Positions 13,603 through 19,387 of a stretch of DNA of 19,387 nucleotides are shown here, piece after piece; position 1 is the stretch's first letter, and every line of letters starts with the position of its first letter. Made by a program: the position numbers and the translations under genes. The DNA lies in assembly GCA_014383605.1 (NCBI GenBank), contig JACNHM010000156.1, forward strand, positions 1 through 19,387, read 5' to 3'. A model generated the notes under the pieces. That model was given only the letters and a program-made list of their open reading frames with translations. It was not told where the DNA came from and did no database searches. Origin of the DNA: Chloroflexota bacterium. GTDB taxonomy: Bacteria > Chloroflexota > Anaerolineae > UBA3071.

Positions 13603-14670
13603 TCACGCCCCATAACGCCGGTAGCGCTGAACGATCTCGAACATGGCGAAGATGTTGTCGTCGGGCGTGCCATAGTCCATGTTGATGCAGCAAATCCCCG
13701 CTTGCTCCAGCGGCCCGGCCGCCAGCAGCAGTTTCTCCGTATCCTCGGCGATCTCTTGCGGTGTGCATTGCAGCATGCGCACCGGACTGAGGCGCAAATT
13801 GAAGAAGGCTTCGGGCAGTGCCTTGCGGCAGAGGGCCACGTCAGAGCCCCATCCCACGCCGAAGAAGACCGCCGGCAGTTCCGCGTAGCCGGGTGCGATA
13901 CGGTGTAGGTTGTCGCCACAATGGTGAACACCAAAGGGCTGGATACGCTCGGCCATGCGCTGCTCCACCGGCAACTGCATCTGGCGGTAACTCCTGGGCG
14001 AGATCATCTGCACCGAGCAATTGGCGTGGAGAAAGAGACCCGCATCCACATGCTCCACCATGCGGTTGACAGAGATGGAGCAACTACCCGTCCGCTGGCG
14101 TACGTGTAAAGCGATATCTACGATCAGTTCTCCAATGATGTCCAGCAACTGCCGCACGCGCTCGGGGGCCTGGTAAAAATCCAGGAAGAGCTGCTGACCG
14201 TACAGGTGATAGGCGGCATTCAGCAGCCCGTCGGTGTTCAGATCACCCACCAGATAGCCATACTTCGCTTCCAGCGCGTCCATGTCGGCGATGAGTTGAT
14301 CCATGGGCCAGGTTCCCCTGAAATCGGGCTTCTCCAGGGCCTGGATTCTCTCGACCGAGAGGTTCATGCTTACCGGTTGCGGTGCAGCATTGGGGGCGAA
14401 GCGTATCTCCGCGCCGAGGAGCGCGGGGATGACAAAGCCGCCAGCCACGTGGAGGGAGCCGATGATGGGCCGTGGCTGAGGGTCGGCCTCGCCCAGCCCC
14501 AGGTCGCCGTAGCGCTCGTAGAGCACACGCCGCATGGTGACGTCGTTTCGGATGCGCGTCTCGGCGTCGAAATAGAACGACTCGTCGAACGAAATGCCAG
14601 CCGTATGATACCACCAACTGGGGTTGAAGACCAATTCAAGGGGTAGAAACTCATCGGCTGTGACGCCCAC
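13603..14670 (-). CDS. URO-D superfamily protein with MtaA-like HxC...C motif
   Basis: A 355-aa URO-D-fold protein, first gene of the hexuronate operon. Family blocks are DLNTDGLLNAAYHLYG (143-158), MVEHVDAGLFLHANCSVQMISPRSY (204-228) and NMDYGTPDDN (330-339). H249-H-C251 in GVHHCGDNLH and C327-C328 in GICCINMDYG stand where cobalamin:CoM methyltransferases (MtaA) carry the HxC and Cys zinc ligands that activate a thiol, so a zinc-dependent methyl transfer is possible. True HemE lacks this. No corrinoid-binding protein or reductive activator is in the window. It starts with GTG; GGAG lies about 12 nt upstream, which is long, so the start is less sure. It is 26 bp before the TIM-barrel gene. 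The substrate is unknown. Confidence 0.83.
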   Translation of the reverse strand: MGVTADEFLPLELVFNPSWWYHTAGISFDESFYFDAETRIRNDVTMRRVLYERYGDLGLGEADPQPRPIIGSLHVAGGFVIPALLGAEIRFAPNAAPQPVSMNLSVERIQALEKPDFRGTWPMDQLIADMDALEAKYGYLVGDLNTDGLLNAAYHLYGQQLFLDFYQAPERVRQLLDIIGELIVDIALHVRQRTGSCSISVNRMVEHVDAGLFLHANCSVQMISPRSYRQMQLPVEQRMAERIQPFGVHHCGDNLHRIAPGYAELPAVFFGVGWGSDVALCRKALPEAFFNLRLSPVRMLQCTPQEIAEDTEKLLLAAGPLEQAGICCINMDYGTPDDNIFAMFEIVQRYRRYGA

Positions 14671-14766
14671 TGTCGCTTTGATCTCCTATCAATTGGCTAT
14701 CGTCCTTAGCCCGCTATAGTTTTCAGCACCGGACACTTTTTGCCGAGCTCCAAAAACTTCATCACG

Positions 14767-14785
14767 CCTGCCTGCCGCAGGCAGG
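14767..14785. repeat. Palindrome CCTGCCTGC/GCAGGCAGG
   Basis: CCTGCCTGC (14767-14775), one central base, GCAGGCAGG (14777-14785): a perfect 9-bp inverted repeat inside the MITE-like element. It resembles REP-type palindromes and could act as a strong RNA hairpin. Confidence 0.65.
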
Positions 14786-14836
14786 AATAGCACGAATATG
14801 CGAATTTCACGAATGCTTTTTCTATAAATTTCAGTG

Positions 14837-14872
14837 CAATTCGTGCAATTTGGTCATTCGTGGCATTCGTGC
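14837..14872. repeat. Degenerate 9-bp tandem array
   Basis: Four consecutive nonamers CAATTCGTG, CAATTTGGT, CATTCGTGG, CATTCGTGC. CACGAATGC just upstream (about 14808-14816) is the reverse complement of GCATTCGTG here, so the region can fold. It lies inside the MITE-like element. Confidence 0.6.
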
Positions 14873-14894
14873 TCAGAAACTGTCCGGTAGCGAG

Positions 14895-15671
14895 CTATAG
14901 TTTGGAGGCTGAGTCCTGGTCTAAATAGAGGCGCGCGTGATCCACGCGGCGCAAAATGGATCCCGGCCGGTCTTCGCTTATGGCATCTGTCAGGCAAGCA
15001 CGGACCGCTTCCGCCTTTCGCTCTTCTGGAACGATACATAGCACAGCCTTGGCCGCCAACAGCGCTGGAATAGTCAAGGTGATAGCCTGGATCGGCACCT
15101 TCTCCAGTGAGTCGAAATGCCCTTCACCTACTTGTTGCCTGCGGCTCGCTTCCGCCAACTTGACCACCTTCACCCACACGGGGTCATCAAAGCGGGCGTA
15201 GGGCGGATCGTTGAAGGCCAGGTGCCCATTCTCACCCCAACCCAGGGCCACCAGGTCGGCCGGGTGCTCTCTCAACAAGGCTTCATATTCCCGACAAGCC
15301 TTCTCAACGTCTTCAGGTTGGCTGGGCACGGGGTGAAAAGAGCGGGGGTTAACGGCTTCGAGAAGGTGCTGGCGTAAGAAACGGGGAAAACTCGCCCTGT
15401 GGTTTGGATCTATGCCCAGATATTCATCCATATGAAACACGTTCACTTTTGACCAATCAATCCCTTCCAGATCGCGCAGGGCACGCAAAAAAGCGAGTTG
15501 TGAATTGCCGGTGGCGAGAATAATATTCGCTTCCCCTTTTTCGGTTGTCGCTTTATTGATGATTTCTCGCGCCTCCAACGCTGCTGCCTGGCCCAATTCA
15601 TCGTTGCTCTTATAGATAGCCACAGGCAACTGGTCATATCTTGCGGTCTTGATAGGTTCTACCTTGTTCAT
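14895..15671 (-). CDS. nagB: Glucosamine-6-phosphate deaminase-like protein (NagB family)
   Basis: A 258-aa cytosolic protein of the NagB/6-phosphogluconolactonase family; expected to turn GlcN-6-phosphate into fructose-6-phosphate and ammonia. The phosphate loop is IILATGNSQ (50-58). D82 in FHMDEYLG matches the proton-abstracting D72 of E. coli NagB and H150 in GENGHLAFNDP matches H143. In the same motif N148 stands in place of D141 and D155 in place of E148, so this is the divergent GENGHLAFNDP clade, not the canonical one. Pairing with nagA makes amino-sugar phosphates the likely substrates. GGGAAGG precedes the ATG. It is 198 bp from nagA, with a REP-like repeat between them, so the two may not share one simple transcript. 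The C-terminal codons abut the MITE-like element. Confidence 0.85.
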   Translation of the reverse strand: MNKVEPIKTARYDQLPVAIYKSNDELGQAAALEAREIINKATTEKGEANIILATGNSQLAFLRALRDLEGIDWSKVNVFHMDEYLGIDPNHRASFPRFLRQHLLEAVNPRSFHPVPSQPEDVEKACREYEALLREHPADLVALGWGENGHLAFNDPPYARFDDPVWVKVVKLAEASRRQQVGEGHFDSLEKVPIQAITLTIPALLAAKAVLCIVPEERKAEAVRACLTDAISEDRPGSILRRVDHARLYLDQDSASKL

Positions 15672-15711
15672 TTCCTTCCCTTCTGTCCTCCTGATAGTAT
15701 TTTCTCAAAAA

Positions 15712-15766
15712 GTAGGGGCGAACTCTTGCGGTCGCCCTTCTGGGCAGGCGCAAGGCCTGCCCCTAC
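15712..15766. repeat. REP-like GTAGGGGC...GCCCCTAC element between nagA and nagB
   Basis: GTAGGGGC (15712-15719) and GCCCCTAC (15759-15766) close a 55-bp palindromic unit; inside it GGGCAGGC-GCAAG-GCCTGCCC forms an 8-bp stem with a 5-nt loop. Elements of this style are widespread between genes in Chloroflexota and cyanobacteria. A second small hairpin, AGGAG-ATA-CTCCT, follows at 15779-15791. The rest of the 198-bp gap holds a GATACGT direct repeat (about 15793-15806) and nothing else I recognise. Confidence 0.7.
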
Positions 15767-15869
15767 CCCAAGGTATTGAGGAGATACTCCTGATACGTTG
15801 ATACGTGCGGATGTGCATCGTGAGCGGTTTTGACAACCATTTCATCCGCAAGGCCCCCCTCTCTCGCGG

Positions 15870-17069
15870 CTAGGCTGCATATACCCACCGGCCACTGATC
15901 ATGGTTCGCCAGGCGGTAAAATCATCCTCGAAGATGGCCAGGTCAGCATCTCTGCCGGCTTCGAGGCTACCTTTGCGCTCGTCGAAGCCGATGACACGCG
16001 CCGGTGTCAGGGCTGCCATCCGAATGGCCTCTACCAATGGGATGCCCACAGCGTCTGTCAAGATGGGCACCATCTGGTTCACCAGGGTCGTGCTGCCCGC
16101 AAACGATGCGTGGTCCAGCATCATCCCAACGCCATCATGCACCTCATATTCCATGCCCCCCATCTGAAAGCGCGTACCCTCCGGCATCCCCGCGCCGCTG
16201 GTGGCGTCAGAAATGATGCACAAGCGATCGGCCCCAATACACGTATATGCCAGTTTCATCAAAGTGGGCGGCAGGTGCTTGTTATCTGAGATCATTTCCA
16301 CGGTCAGGCCGTCAAAGACCAGCGCTGCCTCCAACAGGCCCGGCTTACGCCAGGGGCCTTCACGCACGGTGCTGGATTGCCCGCTCCAGATGTGGATAAT
16401 GTGACACAGACCGACTTCCATCGCTGCCAGCACGTCTTCATCCTTAGCAGAACTGTGTCCCGCCGCCGGCACGATACCCAGCGTTGCCAGCCTGGCTGTG
16501 AGTTCCAGCGCGCCCGGTAACTCTGGCGCATAGCTCATGATCCTCAGCACATCATGGTGCTCCAGCAAAATGTCGGACGTGCCGTCATCTGGGGTTCGGA
16601 TATTTTCCGGATCTAGCGCGCCTTTTTGCGCCATACTAAAGTAAGGGCCTTCCAGATGCACGCCCAACACTTGAGCCCCCTCGTGCGGCTCGTGCATCCA
16701 CTGGCGACTAAACTCCAAACACTTCACCAGATCGGGGATGGGTGCCGTGGCCATCGTCGCCAGCAGCGACGTCACGCCACGCCTCACATTCTCCTCTGTG
16801 ATAGTCGCGAATGCCTCCACATCCGGTTCGTTAAAGGTATGACCGAGGGCACCGTGCACGTGGATATCAATCAGGCCCGGCGTGATGTAGCGCCCGCCCA
16901 CGTCAATCTTTTCCGCATCGGCGTCCAGAGAGTCGACACCAGCGAGGCCTACAATCTTCTCCCCTTCCACAACGACCGCTTTGCCAGTCACAATTCTCTG
17001 GGGCAGAATCACCTGACCATTGATCAGCGCAAGCCGCCCCTTTGGCTGTTCAACTGTGTTACCAACCAT
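15870..17069 (-). CDS. nagA: N-acetylglucosamine-6-phosphate deacetylase
   Basis: A 399-aa amidohydrolase that removes acetate from GlcNAc-6-phosphate. Metal and catalytic residues are in place: H70-x-H72 in PGLIDIHVHG, E140 in GVHLEGPYF, H205 in AAGHSSA, H226 in HIIHIWSG, and catalytic D288 in ISDATSGAG; H265 in DNKHLPP is the usual substrate loop. The HIWSGQSS stretch replaces the HLFNAM of classical NagA, as in a divergent branch. GSLEAGRDADLAIFED near the C-terminus is family typical. GAGGAG precedes the ATG by about 7 nt. It lies between the Opp-type ATPase genes (151 bp upstream) and nagB. Substrates modified at the amino group other than GlcNAc-6-phosphate are possible. Confidence 0.93.
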   Translation of the reverse strand: MVGNTVEQPKGRLALINGQVILPQRIVTGKAVVVEGEKIVGLAGVDSLDADAEKIDVGGRYITPGLIDIHVHGALGHTFNEPDVEAFATITEENVRRGVTSLLATMATAPIPDLVKCLEFSRQWMHEPHEGAQVLGVHLEGPYFSMAQKGALDPENIRTPDDGTSDILLEHHDVLRIMSYAPELPGALELTARLATLGIVPAAGHSSAKDEDVLAAMEVGLCHIIHIWSGQSSTVREGPWRKPGLLEAALVFDGLTVEMISDNKHLPPTLMKLAYTCIGADRLCIISDATSGAGMPEGTRFQMGGMEYEVHDGVGMMLDHASFAGSTTLVNQMVPILTDAVGIPLVEAIRMAALTPARVIGFDERKGSLEAGRDADLAIFEDDFTAWRTMISGRWVYAA

Positions 17070-17220
17070 CTCGTCTCTCCTCTATCAAACTCCAACCAGG
17101 AGAGGAAACATCTCCTGTCGCGCCGTCATCTCGAGGCCCGTCACCGCCGCGCACAGCGTTGGCGCTCGTGTCCTGATCGCAACAGGGAAGGCCCCAATTC
17201 TGCTGGTTTCTGCTGCTGGT

Positions 17221-18246
17221 CTAGCCAATACCGGCGAGCTCCAGTTCCTGCGCTCGGTGACAGCTTACAAAGTGACCTGGTGAGACTTCTTCTAAAGTAG
17301 GCGTTTGAGTCCGGCAGATGTCTGCGGCATAGGAGCAGCGTGGGTGGAAGTAGCAACCCGTGGGGGGATTAGCCGGGTCAGCCACCTCGCCCGTCAGCAA
17401 AACGCGCTGCGAGCGCACCCGCGGGTCCGGCACGGGGACCGCGGACAGGAGGGCCGCCGTATAGGGATGCCTGGGAGTGTTAAAAAGTGCCCCGGCCTTG
17501 GCTGTCTCGACTAATTTGCCGACGTACATCACGGCCACCCGGTCGGTGATGTGTTTGACCACACTCAAGTTGTGAGCCACAAAGAGATAGGTGAGGTGGA
17601 ATCGTTCCTGCAGTTCCAGCAACAGGTTGAGAACCTGCGCCTGCACCGAGACGTCCAATGCCGAGACCGGCTCATCAGCTACCACCAGTCGAGGATTCAG
17701 GGCCAGAGCCCGTGCTATGCCAATGCGCTGCCGCTCGCCCCCACTAAAGGCGTGAGGAAAGCGCCGCATATACTCGGAACGGAGTCCGACCAGGCGCAGG
17801 AGTTCGGCAACCCGATCTGTGCGCTCCCTGCGATTCTTCATCCCGTTGACAAACAGAGGCTCGCCAACGATATCGAACAGCGTCATACGGGGGTTGAGCG
17901 AGCTGAAAGGGTCCTGGAAGATCATCTGCATCTCGCGCCGCAGAGGGCGGAGCTCCCCCTTGGGCAGCGCGGCCACGTCAACCACCTTGCCCTCTTGGGT
18001 CTCGAAAAGTATCTGTCCGCCGGTCGGAGTGATGGCCCGCAAGATGCACCGCGCCGTGGTCGTTTTGCCACAGCCACTCTCACCCACCAGACCGAGAGTT
18101 TCGCCTTCGTTGATGTAAAAGCTGACACCATCAACCGCACGGACGTGCCCCACTGTCCGCCTCAAGAACCCCTTCTGGATAGGGAAGTATTTCCGCAGAT
18201 TCTTAACCTCCAACAGCACCTGATCGGTTTGCAAGGTCATGTCCAC
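17221..18246 (-). CDS. oppF: Oligopeptide-type ABC transporter ATP-binding protein (OppF/DppF type)
   Basis: A 341-aa ATPase that energises an importer for peptides or oligosaccharides at the inner face of the membrane. It carries Walker [12 protein letters not shown]-loop [11 protein letters not shown], signature [15 protein letters not shown], Walker [13 protein letters not shown] and switch His in VAHNLSV, followed by the C-terminal oligopeptide-transporter domain with the [14 protein letters not shown]ys cluster. It starts at GTG 18246, overlapping the TAG stop of oppD by one base (TAGTG); the ATG two codons later is possible. Coupled translation with oppD gives the equimolar heterodimer. 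The neighbouring nagA and nagB suggest an amino-sugar oligomer cargo, as some family-5 binding-protein systems carry sugars; this is inference. Confidence 0.93.
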   Translation of the reverse strand: MDMTLQTDQVLLEVKNLRKYFPIQKGFLRRTVGHVRAVDGVSFYINEGETLGLVGESGCGKTTTARCILRAITPTGGQILFETQEGKVVDVAALPKGELRPLRREMQMIFQDPFSSLNPRMTLFDIVGEPLFVNGMKNRRERTDRVAELLRLVGLRSEYMRRFPHAFSGGERQRIGIARALALNPRLVVADEPVSALDVSVQAQVLNLLLELQERFHLTYLFVAHNLSVVKHITDRVAVMYVGKLVETAKAGALFNTPRHPYTAALLSAVPVPDPRVRSQRVLLTGEVADPANPPTGCYFHPRCSYAADICRTQTPTLEEVSPGHFVSCHRAQELELAGIG

Positions 18247-19286
18247 TAAGAGTTATCCTCCACACCACAATAGAGGAAACAGCTTACCTGTTGCCTATCT
18301 CCCACTGGTTGCAAACTTGGAGTCCGTCGGTCACAAACATCGGCCATAAAGTCCGAACAACGCGGATGGAATGGGCACCCTGGCGGCCGATTGAAGGGAT
18401 GTGGGATGAACCCGGTGATGGTCGGCAGCTTTACACGAGGCGTTGACTGAACACTGGGGATTGACCGGAGAAGGGCCCGCGTGTAGGGGTGCTTCGGTGC
18501 GTGGAAGATGTCGTCCACGGGTCCCGTCTCCATCACCCGGCCAAGATACATCACTACCACGTAGTCGGCCATCTGGGCGATGACTCCCAGGTCATGGGTA
18601 ATGAAAATGATCGCCGTGTTGTTTTGCTCCTGTAGAGCGCGCAGAAGGTCCAGAACCTGGGCCTGAGTCGTCACATCAATGGCCGTCGTTGGCTCGTCGG
18701 CGATCAGGAGTCTCGGATTACAGGACAGCGCCATGGCAATGATGGCCCGCTGTCGCAGCCCCCCGCTGAGCTCCCAGGAGTATGCCTCGATGCGCTGCTC
18801 AGGCATGGAGATACCCACTTTGCGGAGCATCTTGATGGCGAGTTGGCGTGCCTCCAGCTTGCTGACCGGCTGGTGAAGCAGGATAGCTTCTATAAGCTGA
18901 TCCCCAACCGTGTGGACGGGGCTAAAGGCCGCCATCGGCTCCTGGGGGATGAGGGCGATCTCGGCGCCGCGGATGGCGCGCATTTCCTTCCCGCTGGGGT
19001 CCAGCTTCACCAAGTCAATGACCTCGCTGACGCCTGGCACGCTGCGCTGATTTCGAGGCCGAAAAAGAATCTCTCCCTCGATAATGCGGCCAGGCCTATC
19101 AACGATCCGAAGGATTGACCCCACTGTAACGCTCTTGCCGCAGCCACTTTCACCAACAATGCCCACGACCTGTCCCTGATGCACGTCAAAGCTGACGCCG
19201 TCAACGGCTTTTACTGTTCCCTCGTCCAGATGAAAGTGGGTTTTCAGGTTTCGTACTGACAGGAGTGGTGTCGTTTGGTCATCCAT
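18246..19286 (-). CDS. oppD: Oligopeptide-type ABC transporter ATP-binding protein (OppD/DppD type)
   Basis: A 346-aa ATPase, partner of OppF. Motifs: Walker [12 protein letters not shown]-loop [12 protein letters not shown], signature [15 protein letters not shown], Walker [13 protein letters not shown] and switch His in FITHDLGV, then the C-terminal domain [17 protein letters not shown]. The signature LSGGLRQR (Leu in place of the usual Met/Glu) and AID for ALD are small deviations. ATG 19286 is preferred; the frame is open to GTG 19331, but the added 15 residues have no family match and neither start has a strong ribosome-binding site. Permease and binding-protein genes should lie upstream, outside the window. 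Confidence 0.92.
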   Translation of the reverse strand: MDDQTTPLLSVRNLKTHFHLDEGTVKAVDGVSFDVHQGQVVGIVGESGCGKSVTVGSILRIVDRPGRIIEGEILFRPRNQRSVPGVSEVIDLVKLDPSGKEMRAIRGAEIALIPQEPMAAFSPVHTVGDQLIEAILLHQPVSKLEARQLAIKMLRKVGISMPEQRIEAYSWELSGGLRQRAIIAMALSCNPRLLIADEPTTAIDVTTQAQVLDLLRALQEQNNTAIIFITHDLGVIAQMADYVVVMYLGRVMETGPVDDIFHAPKHPYTRALLRSIPSVQSTPRVKLPTITGFIPHPFNRPPGCPFHPRCSDFMADVCDRRTPSLQPVGDRQQVSCFLYCGVEDNS

Positions 19287-19323
19287 TGCCCGACTCTTAG
19301 AACCTATCCGAAAAACCCAGAGA

Positions 19324-19340
19324 GCCGACACCTTGTCGGC
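19324..19340. repeat. 7-bp hairpin upstream of oppD
   Basis: GCCGACA (19324-19330), loop CCT, TGTCGGC (19334-19340). On the minus strand a T5 run follows 8-9 bases later, too far for a classic terminator. The surrounding 100 bp (19287-19387) has no gene and looks like non-coding repeat material up to the window edge. Confidence 0.5.
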
Positions 19341-19387
19341 GGATTCCCTGGGGCAAAACGGGAAGTTGTTTCTTAACAGCCCCTTAG

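Larger units (their letters stand above)
14713..14903. mobile_element. MITE-like element with terminal inverted repeats and 10-bp direct repeats
   Basis: GCTATAGTTT occurs at 14713-14722 and 14894-14903 as a direct repeat. Exactly 5 bp inside each copy begin inverted ends: ACCGGACA (14728-14735) and its reverse complement TGTCCGGT (14881-14888); with mismatches the similarity runs 15 of 20. The 171-bp interior (14723-14893) is AT-richer than the flanks and codes for nothing. A direct repeat of 10 bp is the kind of target duplication IS4-type elements make. The right copy covers the nagB stop codon. This is the largest gene-free stretch of the window (14671-14894). Inference from symmetry; no transposase is present. 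Confidence 0.5.

Noticed and set aside
13577..13768. 64-residue N-terminal extension of the TIM-barrel protein
   Set aside because: It overlaps the URO-D-like coding sequence, is Arg/His-rich with no family match, and a strong GAGGAGG lies directly before ATG 13576.
10278..14670. Haem biosynthesis (hemE) for the two URO-D-fold genes
   Set aside because: They lie in a sugar operon with no other haem gene, are strongly diverged from HemE, and one carries an MtaA-like HxC...C pattern.
17020..17300. Plus-strand open frames in the nagA-oppF gap
   Set aside because: Short, overlapping real genes, no motif; the 151-bp gap shows only a weak 6-bp hairpin (AGGAGA/TCTCCT) and no clear promoter.

Overview
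The window looks like a chromosomal stretch of a GC-rich (about 60% by eye) heterotrophic bacterium, most likely a Chloroflexota member of the Anaerolineae/Caldilineae kind. The reasons are a UxaE-type tagaturonate epimerase and an SDR-type mannonate oxidoreductase, URO-D-family paralogues inside sugar operons, and many degenerate short-period intergenic repeats. This placement is an inference from gene content; there is no marker gene here. Almost all genes are on the minus strand, and no gene-free stretch exceeds about 225 bases.

Layout. (1) 73-1479: 6-phosphogluconate dehydrogenase, minus strand. (2) 1544-2359: a plus-strand two-gene toxin-antitoxin module of the DUF6516/TumE kind with its own near-perfect promoter. 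(3) 2419-3783: a LarA-family nickel-pincer racemase/epimerase homologue, immediately followed upstream by a Phd/VapC toxin-antitoxin pair (3795-4520) with its own strong promoter, so the LarA homologue sits between two toxin-antitoxin modules. (4) 4674-5588: a HAD hydrolase, divergent from a plus-strand pair (5661-6477) of a small unknown protein and a C39-like papain-fold peptidase; a perfect 12-bp palindrome covers the -10 box of that pair. (5) 6464-14670: eight closely packed minus-strand genes that look like one catabolic operon, in transcription order: URO-D/MtaA-like protein, xylose-isomerase-like TIM barrel, Gfo/Idh/MocA dehydrogenase, two-TM PLDc_N-like protein, second URO-D-like protein, uxaC, uxaE and an SDR oxidoreductase (uxuB type). 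(6) 14713-14903: an intergenic MITE-like element. (7) 14895-17069: nagB and nagA for amino-sugar phosphate catabolism. (8) 17221-19286: OppF- and OppD-type ATPases of a peptide/oligosaccharide ABC importer whose permeases and binding protein are not in the window.

Function. uxaC, uxaE and uxuB occur in the order of the reactions: hexuronate isomerisation, tagaturonate to fructuronate epimerisation, then reduction to mannonate. The mannonate dehydratase and KDG steps are not here. The Gfo/Idh/MocA and TIM-barrel genes are typical accessories that convert unusual or modified sugars into the main route. NagA and NagB with the Opp-type ATPases suggest uptake and breakdown of amino-sugar oligomers. 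Together the region reads as a polysaccharide-derived sugar-acid and amino-sugar utilisation locus interrupted by toxin-antitoxin modules and small repeats.

The least explained items are the two URO-D-fold proteins in the hexuronate operon, one with an HxC...C zinc-type motif; the autoregulated-looking small-protein/C39-like peptidase pair; the LarA homologue; and arrays of 7-, 8- and 9-bp degenerate repeats placed at gene junctions.
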